Shown here piece after piece: positions 33,877 through 42,561 of a stretch of 64,000 nt of DNA. Within the stretch, counting starts at the first letter, position 1; every line of letters starts with the position of its first letter. A model generated the notes under the pieces. It had not been told where the DNA came from. It made no database searches and worked only from the letters and a program-made list of their open reading frames with translations. The translations under genes were made by a program, and so were the position numbers. Source of the DNA: DAOSWM01 sp035380045 (GTDB taxonomy: Bacteria > Bacteroidota > Bacteroidia > Bacteroidales > Tenuifilaceae); NCBI GenBank assembly GCA_035380045.1, contig DAOSWM010000001.1, forward strand, positions 62,001 through 126,000, written 5' to 3'.

Positions 33877-34557
33877 ATGATTACCGGAACTCTTATTAAT
33901 ATTGGAGCTGTTATTCTGGGTGGAACTTTCGGTTTAGTTTTCCGTTCGCGCCTACCCGAACGTTATACTAGCAACTTTTTTCAGGCTATTGGGTTGTTTA
34001 CACTGTTCCTCGGATTCAGCATGAGTTTGAAGACCAGCAACCCCTTACTGCTTGTATTTAGCCTAATTTTAGGGGCATTGGTTGGAACTATGTTGCGCTT
34101 ACAGGAACGAACCGAGAACCTTGGAACGTTAATTCAGAAGAAGTTTAAGCTTAAGGGCGGCCGTTTTAGCGAGGGGCTTGTTACATCGTTCCTCATGTTT
34201 TGCATGGGTTCAATGACCATACTTGGAGCCATTGAGGAGGGGTTGGGGAACGATCCTAACTTGCTGTTGATAAAAAGTTTGATGGACGGTTTCTCGTCAG
34301 TTGCGCTGGCTGCAGCGCTTGGTGCTGGCGTAATTTTTTCGGTAGTCCCACTTCTTCTGTATCAGGGAGGAATTACCCTTCTCGCTTCATGGTTCGGGCA
34401 CTCGGTTAGCAACCTAATGATTGATGAGCTAACCGCCACAGGCGGAATTTTGCTAATTGGTTTGGGAATTACCATACTTGGCCTCCGAAAAATTGAGGTG
34501 CTAAACCTAATTCCGGCGCTACTTTTTATTGTTCCCTTAGTTTACTTTTTTGCATAG
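33877..34557 (+). CDS. DUF554 family membrane protein
   Basis: A 226-residue polytopic protein, mostly hydrophobic with about six to seven helices. The opening MITGTLINIGAVILGGTFGLVF and the middle FLMFCMGSMTILGAIEEGLG match DUF554. Function is unknown; a transport role is often suggested. It sits between the M28 peptidase gene (8 bases upstream) and the kinase-RapZ fusion gene (9 bases downstream), so all three probably share a transcript. Confidence 0.92.
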   Translation: MITGTLINIGAVILGGTFGLVFRSRLPERYTSNFFQAIGLFTLFLGFSMSLKTSNPLLLVFSLILGALVGTMLRLQERTENLGTLIQKKFKLKGGRFSEGLVTSFLMFCMGSMTILGAIEEGLGNDPNLLLIKSLMDGFSSVALAAALGAGVIFSVVPLLLYQGGITLLASWFGHSVSNLMIDELTATGGILLIGLGITILGLRKIEVLNLIPALLFIVPLVYFFA

Positions 34558-34566
34558 TAAAACATT

Positions 34567-35994
34567 ATGAACCAAATTATTATCGATACAATATCTCAAC
34601 TCTTTAAAAGTTTTACGGGAGTAAATGCCGAAACGATTGTCAAGCTACCACAATCGGGTTCCGATAGGCAATACTTTCGGCTATCAGCACAGGGGAAAAG
34701 TTATATTGGTGCGTACAATCCCGATATTCAAGAGAACCGAACGTTCATATACCTTACAAAACATTTTCATAAGGCAGGTTTGCCTGTTTCTGAGATATTT
34801 GGCGTTTCACCCGACGAAACTTGCTACCTACTAACCGATTTGGGCGATGAAACTCTCTTTCAGAAAGTTGTTGCAACAAATTGGCGCGAACCGGATTCTG
34901 AAACTGTAAAGGAAATTTTAAAGGAATCGCTCACACAACTTGCATATTTTCAGGTTGAAGGAGCAAAGGGCCTCGATTTCACGAATTGTTACCCCAAAAG
35001 CAGCTTCGACCTACAAAGTGTAATGTGGGATTTCAACTACTTCAAGTACTGCTTCCTTAAACCATCGGGAATTCCTTTCAATGAGGCAAACCTAGAAAAC
35101 GACTTTTTGGCTTTCGCCAGGGTACTGCTTTCCCATAGCTGTAGCTATTTCCTCTACCGCGATTTTCAGTCTCGCAATATCATGCTGGTTTCTGGTAAAC
35201 CCTACTTTATCGACTATCAGGGTGGCAGGCGAGGGCCACTGCTTTACGATGTGGCTTCGTTCCTCTACCAGGCAAAGGCACAGTTTCCCCAGCACCTGCG
35301 TGATGAACTTTTCGAGTTTTACCTAAGCAAAGTAGAGGAGTTAACCGAAGTTGAAAGCGAGAAACTACGAAACGAATTTCCGTATTTTATACTTTTCCGC
35401 GTATTACAAACGCTTGGTGCCTATGGGTACCGAGGGTTCTTTGAGCGTAGAACACACTTTTTGCAAAGTATTCCCTATGCTGCTGCCAACCTGAAGGGGT
35501 TAATTAACCGAATCGACATCCAGATTCCTGAGTTACAGAAAGTACTTCTTCAGATTTGCGAAAAATATGAAGTACCCGGCGAACAAACTGAGCATTTCAA
35601 TGGTTTAACCATTGAGGTTACGAGTTTCTCGTTCAAAAAGGGTTACCCTGAAGGCCATCCCGAGCATGGTGGCGGTTTCGTTTTCGATTGCAGGTCGCTG
35701 CCAAATCCGGGACGACTCGAAGAGTACCGTAACATGAACGGCACCCAGAAACCTGTAGCTGAATACCTGAAAAAGTACGACGAGGTTGATTCGTACTTCA
35801 ACAAGGTACGCTCGATAGTTGATGATTCGGTTCAGGTTTACCTCAACAGGGGATTCCAAAATCTGGCTGTATCTTTCGGGTGTACTGGTGGGCAGCATCG
35901 CTCGGTTTACATGGCCACCAGGTTGGCCAAAAGTTTAATGGGTAACAACAACCTAAGGGTTATTCTAAACCATCGTGAACTAAATACGGAATAA
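34567..35994 (+). CDS. amgK: AmgK-like sugar kinase fused to a RapZ C-terminal domain
   Basis: A 475-residue two-domain protein. Residues 1-335 form an aminoglycoside-phosphotransferase-fold kinase: Gly-rich SGSDRQYFRLS, catalytic loop YRDFQSRNIM (Asp198, Asn204) and metal-binding DYQGGRRGPLLYDVAS (Asp216). This wording matches AmgK, the anomeric MurNAc/GlcNAc kinase. Residues about 345-475 match the C-terminal domain of RapZ: SFSFKKGYPEGHPEHGG, VFDCRSLPNPGR and FGCTGGQHRSV. The RapZ N-terminal kinase-like domain is missing. A MurU-like gene lies 165 bases downstream, which supports cell-wall sugar salvage. In other bacteria the RapZ C-domain senses glucosamine-6-phosphate; that role here is inference. 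Confidence 0.85.
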   Translation: MNQIIIDTISQLFKSFTGVNAETIVKLPQSGSDRQYFRLSAQGKSYIGAYNPDIQENRTFIYLTKHFHKAGLPVSEIFGVSPDETCYLLTDLGDETLFQKVVATNWREPDSETVKEILKESLTQLAYFQVEGAKGLDFTNCYPKSSFDLQSVMWDFNYFKYCFLKPSGIPFNEANLENDFLAFARVLLSHSCSYFLYRDFQSRNIMLVSGKPYFIDYQGGRRGPLLYDVASFLYQAKAQFPQHLRDELFEFYLSKVEELTEVESEKLRNEFPYFILFRVLQTLGAYGYRGFFERRTHFLQSIPYAAANLKGLINRIDIQIPELQKVLLQICEKYEVPGEQTEHFNGLTIEVTSFSFKKGYPEGHPEHGGGFVFDCRSLPNPGRLEEYRNMNGTQKPVAEYLKKYDEVDSYFNKVRSIVDDSVQVYLNRGFQNLAVSFGCTGGQHRSVYMATRLAKSLMGNNNLRVILNHRELNTE

Positions 35995-35998
35995 ACGC

Positions 35999-36127
35999 AT
36001 GGGCAAAAAGTTATGTAAGAGGGATTCTGGGAAAAGCAAAGAAATTTCTGATAGCAGGTTTGTTTGCAAAAGCTGTGGGTTAAAATCGAAAAAGGAGAAT
36101 AAGCTTTGCAGGCCCAAAGAAATTTAG
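35999..36127 (+). CDS. 42-residue four-cysteine protein (possible zinc-binding)
   Basis: An ATG frame of 42 codons that starts 4 bases after the amgK stop and ends 31 bases before the murU start. The peptide begins MGKKLCKRDS, has a central RFVCKSCGLKSKKE and ends KLCRPKEI. Its four cysteines (6, 23, 26 and 37) fit a compact zinc knuckle, and 14 Lys/Arg residues make it strongly basic. I believe similar tiny Lys/Cys-rich proteins are annotated in other anaerobes, but I cannot name a family. The tight spacing suggests it is translated with the flanking sugar-salvage genes. Confidence 0.65.
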   Translation: MGKKLCKRDSGKSKEISDSRFVCKSCGLKSKKENKLCRPKEI

Positions 36128-36158
36128 GAAGCACAAAAAAACTCACTAATTTTGCACT

Positions 36159-36881
36159 ATGAAGGCAATGATTCTGGCAGCGGGCTTGGGTACCAGGTTG
36201 GGGCAGCATACGGCTAATCGCCCTAAGGCTCTGGTTGAGCTTAACGGGAAACCGTTAATTGCTTACGTGCTGGAAAAGTTGGTTCGTTCGGGTTTCACCG
36301 AGGTGGTAGTGAACGTTCACCATTTTGCCGAACAAATTATTTCGTACCTAAGCAGCTCCGATTTCGGCGCAAAAATTCATATTTCCGATGAAACCGACTA
36401 CCTGCTCGACACTGGTGGTGGAATACTCAAGGCCCGTTCCTTCCTTGATGGTGACGAACCTTTCCTGGTTCATAACGTGGATATTATTTCCGAGATTGAT
36501 TTGAACCTAATGCTCGACTACCACAGGCAGCAGAACGCTTTGGCAACGTTGGCTGTGGGTGAACGAAAATCGTCGAGGCATTTTCTTTTCAATTCAGAAA
36601 TGCAGCTCTCGGGCTGGCGCAATAACCTAACTGGTAAGGAAATAATTCCAAAAGGTGGTAATCAGTTTCTGAAAGGATTTGCATTTGCCGGTATTCACAT
36701 AATTAACCCGTCAATTTTCAGCACAATTCAAAAAAAAGGGGCATTCTCCATTGTGGATGCTTACCTAAGCCTTTGCGCTTCCAATGCCATTATTGGATAC
36801 GATACCAGCCATCGTTTTGTGATTGATGTAGGAAAACCCAATAACATTGAGAAAGCCACGCAGTTTATGGCAAATTCCTGA
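36159..36881 (+). CDS. murU: MurU-like sugar-1-phosphate nucleotidyltransferase
   Basis: A 240-residue nucleotidyltransferase of the GT-A fold. The N-terminal ILAAGLGTRLGQHTANRPKALVEL gives the NTP-binding loop and the conserved Lys. FLVHNVDIISEIDL carries the metal-binding Asp, and IDVGKPNNIEKA closes the fold. With the AmgK-like kinase upstream it fits the route MurNAc -> MurNAc-1-P -> UDP-MurNAc, which bypasses fosfomycin-sensitive synthesis in Pseudomonas putida. Alone, the sequence could also be a mannose- or glucose-1-P enzyme. A TAATTTTG box (36147-36154) lies 4 bases before the ATG, so a leaderless internal transcript is possible. Confidence 0.82.
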   Translation: MKAMILAAGLGTRLGQHTANRPKALVELNGKPLIAYVLEKLVRSGFTEVVVNVHHFAEQIISYLSSSDFGAKIHISDETDYLLDTGGGILKARSFLDGDEPFLVHNVDIISEIDLNLMLDYHRQQNALATLAVGERKSSRHFLFNSEMQLSGWRNNLTGKEIIPKGGNQFLKGFAFAGIHIINPSIFSTIQKKGAFSIVDAYLSLCASNAIIGYDTSHRFVIDVGKPNNIEKATQFMANS

Positions 36882-36891
36882 TGGGAGTTTG

Positions 36892-37389
36892 CTAATCATC
36901 GAGTTTTTCCTCTGATATTTCTGCTTTCTTAACTTTCCCCTTCTTCTTGAAAAGGTTAAACCGAAATTCAGTTCGTTTTATTAGAACGTAGGTGATAGCC
37001 AAAGAGAGAAGCATTGCGGCCAGGCCAATGGTTTCCATCGAACTAATATCCTTGAACTCCCACACTATTACCTTTCGTGCAATGGCAATTATTGCAACCA
37101 AAACTACAATTTCAACATGAATAACCTCCTTCTTCAGAAAGGCCTTTACGGCTTCAAGTAGTTCTATGCCAATAAGTATAACCAGAAACATGCTGAACAG
37201 CTCACCAAGGTTTCCGAAACGAAACTGTGAAAAATCGCCCTGAATTAGATTCTTGAATATAAAGAAACCTAAATCGAAGGTTGCTAAAACCAGAATGAGC
37301 GACATAATTATTAGCAGCAGAATAATTATGAAACGTTGGAGTAGCCTTAGGTATTTGAAGCTTGGGGTTCTTTCGCATTCTTCGTTCAT
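36892..37389 (-). CDS. PsiE-family membrane protein
   Basis: A 165-residue protein with four membrane helices (residues about 17-38, 58-80, 90-108 and 118-137) and a charged Lys/Glu tail. The stretch VILIGIELLEAVKAFLKKEVIHVEIVVLVAIIAIARKVI is characteristic of the phosphate-starvation-inducible PsiE family. Function unknown. The gene is convergent with murU (10-base gap) and follows the pirin gene on the same strand by 42 bases. Confidence 0.85.
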   Translation of the reverse strand: MNEECERTPSFKYLRLLQRFIIILLLIIMSLILVLATFDLGFFIFKNLIQGDFSQFRFGNLGELFSMFLVILIGIELLEAVKAFLKKEVIHVEIVVLVAIIAIARKVIVWEFKDISSMETIGLAAMLLSLAITYVLIKRTEFRFNLFKKKGKVKKAEISEEKLDD

Positions 37390-37431
37390 AGTCGCTTTTT
37401 TTATTTGTTGAATGAATATGAAAAGTTACTG

Positions 37432-38454
37432 TTAAAAATCGGGGGTTTCGGTAGTTCCATCAGGATATTTTGCGAACCGTCCTGTGGATTTTCCGTGAAC
37501 ATGGTCGCTTGTTGGCCAAGGCCATCCACCGAATTCGGTTTGTCTAAAATCGAAAATTGCTTGCTGAATTTCTGCTTGCGTGTTCATAACGAACGGACCG
37601 TATTGAGCAACAGGCTCGTTTATTGGTAAACCCTGAAGGAGGAGCAATAGGCTTTCCTCGTGGCTTCCGTTTACAATAACTTCCTCGTCGGCAAGAAGTT
37701 CCACTGAGTGCATGGGCAATACATCTATACCCGCAATTTTTAGAGAGTTGCCCTTGTAGAAATACAGCATTCTTCGTATACCTGGCGATGCAGGAGGAAT
37801 AACCCACTGCGCCATTTCGCTCATCTTTATTTTCCAAATTCCAACTTCATTCTTTGGGTCGGCTGCCCACGAATCGGGTGCTGGGGCAGGGGCTATAGCA
37901 TTTTTGTAGCTTCCTGCTACAACAGTAATTTCAGTGCATTTCTGGTTGTTGTCCGTTTCGGTATAGATTGGAATATCCTTACTCCACAGCATTTTGAAGT
38001 GTGGTTTACAAAACTTTCTCGATTTTGGCAGGTTCAGCCAAATTTGGAAAAGCTCCAGCGGGTTATCGTGCTCTGAACTCAGAAGCGGAAACATTTCGCA
38101 GTGCTGAAGTCCTGCGCCGGCAGTCATCCATTGAACATCGCCATTACCGTACCTGCCAGCAGCACCATGAGAATCAGAGTGGTCCACAAAACCTTCTAAA
38201 ACAATGGTTACTGTTTCAAAACCTCGGTGAGGGTGCGCTGGAAAGCCAGGAATCCTTGTTCCGTGGTACATTCGCCAGCCATCCTTGAGAGTGAAATCTT
38301 GTCCAAGGTTTCTTCCCTGTAGCGAAGCATCGGGTCCTAAGTCGTTGTTACCCTTTGGGTAACGGTCGTGGTGGTGAACGCAGAAAAGGAAGGGATTGGT
38401 GGTGTTCCACATGAACTCCAGCGGCTTAATGTTAATGATTGATCTGTTGTACAT
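37432..38454 (-). CDS. pirin family protein
   Basis: A 340-residue bicupin of the pirin family. The first cupin holds the metal-binding pattern in FPAHPHRGFETVTIVLEG with HSDSHG, GDVQWMTAGAGLQHCEMF, and a fourth ligand Glu. The second cupin is degenerate (residues about 200-310). Family members act as quercetinase or as iron-dependent redox-linked regulators; the role here is not known. The length is greater than the usual 230-290 residues because of a C-terminal extension (residues 300-340) containing TEFGGWPWPTSDHVHGKSTG. It lies downstream of the LytS/LytTR pair on the same strand. Confidence 0.9.
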   Translation of the reverse strand: MYNRSIINIKPLEFMWNTTNPFLFCVHHHDRYPKGNNDLGPDASLQGRNLGQDFTLKDGWRMYHGTRIPGFPAHPHRGFETVTIVLEGFVDHSDSHGAAGRYGNGDVQWMTAGAGLQHCEMFPLLSSEHDNPLELFQIWLNLPKSRKFCKPHFKMLWSKDIPIYTETDNNQKCTEITVVAGSYKNAIAPAPAPDSWAADPKNEVGIWKIKMSEMAQWVIPPASPGIRRMLYFYKGNSLKIAGIDVLPMHSVELLADEEVIVNGSHEESLLLLLQGLPINEPVAQYGPFVMNTQAEIQQAIFDFRQTEFGGWPWPTSDHVHGKSTGRFAKYPDGTTETPDF

Positions 38455-38481
38455 GGCTTCAGTTTTTTTATTGGAAACAAG

Positions 38482-39237
38482 TTAGCTTCTTTTTTTCTTA
38501 AGCATCTGCTCAACAAGTTCTCTCTTTCGAACAGCAACTGGTAATTTGGAATTATCGGTTAGAACTATTTGGCTTTCAGGGAATCGTTTATACGATTTTA
38601 TGAAATGAATGTTAACTAAATGCGATTGGTGAACTCTTAAAAAACCTGAGGATGATAAAAGATCATCATACTCCTTCAAGGTTCGTGAGACCATAATTTT
38701 TGTTCCCCCAGTAAGATAAAAGATTGTGTAGTTACTTTGCGATTCGCATCGTACAATCTTCATAACATCAACCACATCAACTGAATCCGTTGAACGTAGA
38801 ATTATTTTTTGAGGATTACCTTCAGGCGATTGGGAATTCTCAATAAATGTTTTAAAGTTCTGATTTATTTCTTCTATGTGTTGTGTTTCCTTGAGTTTAT
38901 TAACAGCGTGTACAAGTTCAGCTGGATCTATTGGTTTGAGGAGATAATCGATGGCACTAAATTTGAAAGCACGTATTGCAAAGTCCTGAAAAGCGGTTAC
39001 TATTACAAATTTAAAGTTAATGGTAGCAAATTTTTTTAGGAGGTCGAAACCAGTTCCGTCATCCATTTGAATGTCGAGAAAAACGACATCGGGTTTTTTA
39101 ATAGTAATTTGATTGAACCCACTTTCAACGCCATCGGCTTCGCCAATAATTTTTATAGTTGGGCAGTAGCTGGTAAGAATCTGGCCTATGGTTTCTCGAG
39201 CTCTTAATTCATCGTCAACAATTACTGCGGTTATCAT
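38482..39237 (-). CDS. LytTR-type response regulator
   Basis: A 251-residue regulator. The receiver domain has the phospho-acceptor Asp55 in VVFLDIQMDDGTGF, acidic residues VDDE at the N-terminus, and the Lys in YLLKPIDP. The C-terminal LytTR DNA-binding domain (about 140-248) contains KIVRCESQSNYTIFYLTGG and FLRVHQSHLVNIHFIKSYKR. It is paired with the sensor kinase gene that ends one base upstream. Target promoters cannot be deduced from the window. Confidence 0.95.
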   Translation of the reverse strand: MITAVIVDDELRARETIGQILTSYCPTIKIIGEADGVESGFNQITIKKPDVVFLDIQMDDGTGFDLLKKFATINFKFVIVTAFQDFAIRAFKFSAIDYLLKPIDPAELVHAVNKLKETQHIEEINQNFKTFIENSQSPEGNPQKIILRSTDSVDVVDVMKIVRCESQSNYTIFYLTGGTKIMVSRTLKEYDDLLSSSGFLRVHQSHLVNIHFIKSYKRFPESQIVLTDNSKLPVAVRKRELVEQMLKKKRS

Positions 39238-39238
39238 T

Positions 39239-39994
39239 TTAGTCTCCTATTAAAATTGGGATTGTGAACCGTACAAGTGTCCCTCTTTTCCCTTGGTTTG
39301 GTATTGTTGATAGGTCAACTGTCTCTATGGTTATTCGCTGTCCTTTTGATCCTCTAATATTCTTTATTCGTTCTTTGGTAATTTTTGTTGCCAGTGATTG
39401 ATGGTTGGCTCTTTTGGGGTTACTTTGCGTAAACGATTTTTCTATGCCAATTCCGTTGTCTTCAACTTCGAGTAGTATACTTGGCCCCAGTAGTTTGAAT
39501 CTTATCATTATATTCCCCTTGTCGCTCATGTGGATAATCCCATGCTCAATAGCATTTTCAATGAATGGCTGGGCAAGCATAGGAGGAAGTAAGTGATGCT
39601 CAAGATCGATATCCTCATCGATATCAATTTGAAAATCAAATTTTTCTTCAAACCTTAGGGTTTGTAAATCAAGATAGTAGTTCAATGTATCTATCTCTTT
39701 GGCTATTGGGATGTACTGTTGTCTGGAATTTTCAAGGATTAGCCTTACCAGCTTTGAGAAGCTGGCAAGGTATTTTCCAGCCATGTAGGGCTCGTTCCTA
39801 AATATGTAGCTTTGAATTGCGGTTAGCGAGTTAAAAACAAAGTGTGGATTCATTTGTGAAAGAAGGATTCTTTGCTCCAACTCGGCAATTTTTTTCTTAT
39901 CCTTGGCAGTTGATAACAGAAGGATAACGAAGAATAGTGCTGAAATAAATACTACAAAAAGCAGTATTAGGAGTATGGTTTGATTATCATCCAC
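39239..39994 (-). CDS. LytS/YehU-type sensor histidine kinase
   Basis: A 251-residue kinase with a single N-terminal membrane helix (residues 7-29) and no sensor loop. The His_kinase (PF06580-type) box is LSQMNPHFVFNSLTAIQSYI with phospho-acceptor His51. The ATPase part has LLPPMLAQPFIENAIEHG (N box) and EVEDNGIGI (G1 box). It stands one base before the LytTR response regulator gene, forming a two-component system. The lack of a sensing domain suggests that the signal is read in the membrane or through a partner. Confidence 0.95.
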   Translation of the reverse strand: MDDNQTILLILLFVVFISALFFVILLLSTAKDKKKIAELEQRILLSQMNPHFVFNSLTAIQSYIFRNEPYMAGKYLASFSKLVRLILENSRQQYIPIAKEIDTLNYYLDLQTLRFEEKFDFQIDIDEDIDLEHHLLPPMLAQPFIENAIEHGIIHMSDKGNIMIRFKLLGPSILLEVEDNGIGIEKSFTQSNPKRANHQSLATKITKERIKNIRGSKGQRITIETVDLSTIPNQGKRGTLVRFTIPILIGD

Positions 39995-40037
39995 CGAAGA
40001 AATCCTTTATTATTTCTACATGCTTAAGGTGCTGCTT

Positions 40038-40541
40038 TTAATCCTCAAGTTCTTCCATTTCGCGTTGAAGGGCAGCCATTTTTATTGCGGTAACTGCTGC
40101 TTCAACTCCTTTGTTCCCATGTATTCCACCGGCTCTTTCCTTAGCTTGCTCTAGAGTATTTGTTGTAAGCACACCAAATATAAAAGGAATATTATAGTTC
40201 ATATTTAGCTCTGCAATTCCATGGGTAACTCCCTGACAAACGTAGTTGAAGTGTGGAGTTTCGCCTTGAATGACACAGCCAAGGCATATAACGCCGTCTA
40301 AATCAGCGTATTCGCCCATGAATTGTCCACCAATAATGAGTTCGAAGCTTCCGGGTACATGTTTAACTAAAATGTTGTCATCCTTTGCTCCATGAGCAAT
40401 AAGGGTTTCATATGCCCCTTTTAGCAGAGCATGAGTAATTTCAGAATTCCAGTCAGATACAACAATTCCAAACTTCATTTTCTTTGCTGAGGGAACTTTT
40501 CTGGAGTCGTAATTTGAAAGGTTTTGTAGGTAGGTTGCCAT
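40038..40541 (-). CDS. ribH: 6,7-dimethyl-8-ribityllumazine synthase
   Basis: A 167-residue lumazine synthase. It condenses the pyrimidine and butanone phosphate intermediates in riboflavin synthesis. Family residues are [44 protein letters not shown] and [18 protein letters not shown]. The frame opens at 40634, but the ATG at 40541 ([12 protein letters not shown]) is the usual start and falls beyond the terminator of the upstream gene. The other riboflavin genes are not in the window. Confidence 0.97.
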   Translation of the reverse strand: MATYLQNLSNYDSRKVPSAKKMKFGIVVSDWNSEITHALLKGAYETLIAHGAKDDNILVKHVPGSFELIIGGQFMGEYADLDGVICLGCVIQGETPHFNYVCQGVTHGIAELNMNYNIPFIFGVLTTNTLEQAKERAGGIHGNKGVEAAVTAIKMAALQREMEELED

Positions 40542-40564
40542 AGGATTGTTTTTTTGTAAAATTA

Positions 40565-40595
40565 AAAAAAAACCAACCCTTTTGGGGTTGGTTTT
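40565..40595 (-). terminator. terminator between the TPR gene and ribH
   Basis: AAAACCAACCC (40569-40579) and GGGTTGGTTTT (40585-40595) form an 11-bp stem with a 5-base loop. On the minus strand a T run follows (complement of the A's at 40564-40570). It would end the TPR gene transcript before ribH. Confidence 0.85.
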
Positions 40596-40617
40596 ACCAT
40601 ATTTTTTGCAAAAAATG

Positions 40618-41304
40618 CTAAAGGCTGGTTTCAACCCTAGCTATATGTTTTTCAACCTCGCGAGCCTCACTTGATTTTGGGAAGTCTTTCTTAATTTGTT
40701 TGTAAACCTCAAGAGCTTTGTCCATTTTACCAAGTTTCTCGTAAACAAGCCCAGCTTTCATCAGGAAAACAGGAGTTGAGAAATCGTTCTTCTCGTAGTT
40801 AGCAGCTTCCATGTAATTGCTAACACCCTCCTCTAAATTATTTAGTTGAACGTAACAATCTCCAATGGCTCCGTATGTAATTGAACCGAGCATTTCGTCT
40901 TTAATGCTGTACCTTTTTAGGTAGTCGATGGCGGTTTCGTACTCACCCAGGTTACGGTAGCAAATACCTGCATAGTAGTAGGCTAGGTTTCCGGTTCGGC
41001 TTGGTCCGTAGTTGTCAATAATCCCTAGAAAACCTAAATAGTTGCCATCACCATTTAATGCTAGGTTAAACGAATCCTTCTCGAAATATTGCTCAGCAGC
41101 AAAAATTTCAGCCTGGGCATCTTTCTCCATGGGAGCAATGTATAAGCGTTTGTAACCTATGAATAAACCTACAATTACAATGATTGCTAAAACTATAATT
41201 GTGAGACTTTTTTGGTTGTTTTCAATGTACTGTTCAGTTCTGGTTAACGCATTTTCTAATGCTTCTACACTAGGTTCAGTGGTTTCTTTCTTATTCTTTG
41301 CCAT
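40618..41304 (-). CDS. tetratricopeptide repeat membrane protein
   Basis: A 228-residue protein. A cytoplasmic N-terminus ([20 protein letters not shown]) is followed by one membrane helix at residues 34-50, and then a periplasmic region with at least three TPR motifs ([48 protein letters not shown] and [24 protein letters not shown]). The layout is that of YfgM-like ancillary proteins associated with the Sec translocon, but the Bacteroidota version is only distantly similar. It ends just before a strong terminator. Confidence 0.85.
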   Translation of the reverse strand: MAKNKKETTEPSVEALENALTRTEQYIENNQKSLTIIVLAIIVIVGLFIGYKRLYIAPMEKDAQAEIFAAEQYFEKDSFNLALNGDGNYLGFLGIIDNYGPSRTGNLAYYYAGICYRNLGEYETAIDYLKRYSIKDEMLGSITYGAIGDCYVQLNNLEEGVSNYMEAANYEKNDFSTPVFLMKAGLVYEKLGKMDKALEVYKQIKKDFPKSSEAREVEKHIARVETSL

Positions 41305-41396
41305 AGTTATTTTAATTTTTAAAGCAAGCGCAAAAGTAATGGTTTTTCCTTTATTTGGAAATATTTACTTAATTATTTTGTTTTAGCTTTTCTACA

Positions 41397-41404
41397 TACC
41401 TTTG
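41397..41404 (+). promoter_or_regulatory. possible -7 element for recF
   Basis: TACCTTTG matches TAnnTTTG and ends 34 bases before the recF ATG at 41439. The nearest TTG (41378-41380) is spaced by only 16 bases, so the upstream element is weak. Confidence 0.4.
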
Positions 41405-41438
41405 CATTAAGTTTATAGTGAAAAGAAAAAAGTATTGA

Positions 41439-42551
41439 ATGTATCTACAACAAATTAGTATACTGAATTTTAAGTCATATTCTCAGGTTGATGTCAAGTT
41501 TCATCCAAAAATAAATTGTTTTGTGGGGAAGAACGGACAGGGCAAAACCAACCTTCTTGATAGCATCTTTTACCTATCGATGTGTAAAAGTGCCTTTAAT
41601 CCAATCGACCAACAAAATATTTTACATGGAGAATCATTCTTCGTGATACAGGGCGTGTACCAGCGGAACGAAAAGGTTGAGAATATATACTGTTCTGTTA
41701 AACAGAATAGTGGAAAAATTTTTAAACGTAATGGGAAGGATTACCAACGCCTTGCGGAGCATGTAGGGTTAATCCCGATAGTTATTATTTCTCCGTTTGA
41801 TACCTCGCTGATTGTTGAAGGTAGCGAGGAGCGTCGCAAATATATAAATGGTGTGGTATCGCAGTACAATAGGGTTTACCTCGATCAAGTGGTGAAGTAC
41901 AATAAACTTCTTTATAGCCGTAACAAAATGTTAAAGGAGAAATCATTTGGGAAACCTTTTTCATACGATTTGCTTGATGTAATTGATGAGCAGCTCGATG
42001 AACTTTCGAAGCCAATCTATACCGAAAGGTTCGATTTCGCTGAAAAGCTAACTCCCATTTTTCAGGAATACTACCAGCAAGTTTCGGCTAACGCCGAGGA
42101 GGTGAAGTTGGTCTACCGTTCACACCTTCACCAGAAATCGTTAAAGGAGTTGCTGAAGGAAAATCTTGAGCGTGATTTAGCCATTCAGTTCACATCCAAA
42201 GGAATTCACCGCGACGATTTGGAACTAACGGTTAATGGGTACCCCATTAAAAAGGAAGGCTCGCAGGGTCAGCAAAAAACTTACCTTATTGCGTTAAAAC
42301 TTGCACAGTTCTCTTTCCTAAAGAGAGTTTCGGGCTACAATCCCATTCTCCTGCTCGACGATGTGTTCGATAAGCTCGACATGGAACGCGTTGAGCAGTT
42401 TATTCAGCTGGTCGCACACGATGATTTTGGGCAAATTTTTATTACCGATACCAATAAGAACAGGCTCGATGAGATTCTCGAAAAGTTGAATAGCGGGTAT
42501 AGCCTTTTCCAGGTTGAAAATGGTGATGTACAGCTTTTACGTTCAATGTAA
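41439..42551 (+). CDS. recF: DNA recombination/repair protein RecF
   Basis: A 370-residue ABC-type ATPase that loads RecA at single-strand gaps with RecOR. The Walker A motif is FVGKNGQGKTNLLDSIF, the N-terminal ISILNFKSYSQVDV is the family start, the signature is KEGSQGQQKTYLIALKLAQF, and the Walker B is PILLLDDVFDKLDMERVEQF. A downstream DUF721 gene starts 10 bases after the stop. In many Bacteroidota recF is followed by this same gene. Confidence 0.97.
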   Translation: MYLQQISILNFKSYSQVDVKFHPKINCFVGKNGQGKTNLLDSIFYLSMCKSAFNPIDQQNILHGESFFVIQGVYQRNEKVENIYCSVKQNSGKIFKRNGKDYQRLAEHVGLIPIVIISPFDTSLIVEGSEERRKYINGVVSQYNRVYLDQVVKYNKLLYSRNKMLKEKSFGKPFSYDLLDVIDEQLDELSKPIYTERFDFAEKLTPIFQEYYQQVSANAEEVKLVYRSHLHQKSLKELLKENLERDLAIQFTSKGIHRDDLELTVNGYPIKKEGSQGQQKTYLIALKLAQFSFLKRVSGYNPILLLDDVFDKLDMERVEQFIQLVAHDDFGQIFITDTNKNRLDEILEKLNSGYSLFQVENGDVQLLRSM

Positions 42552-42561
42552 ATATTTGAAA

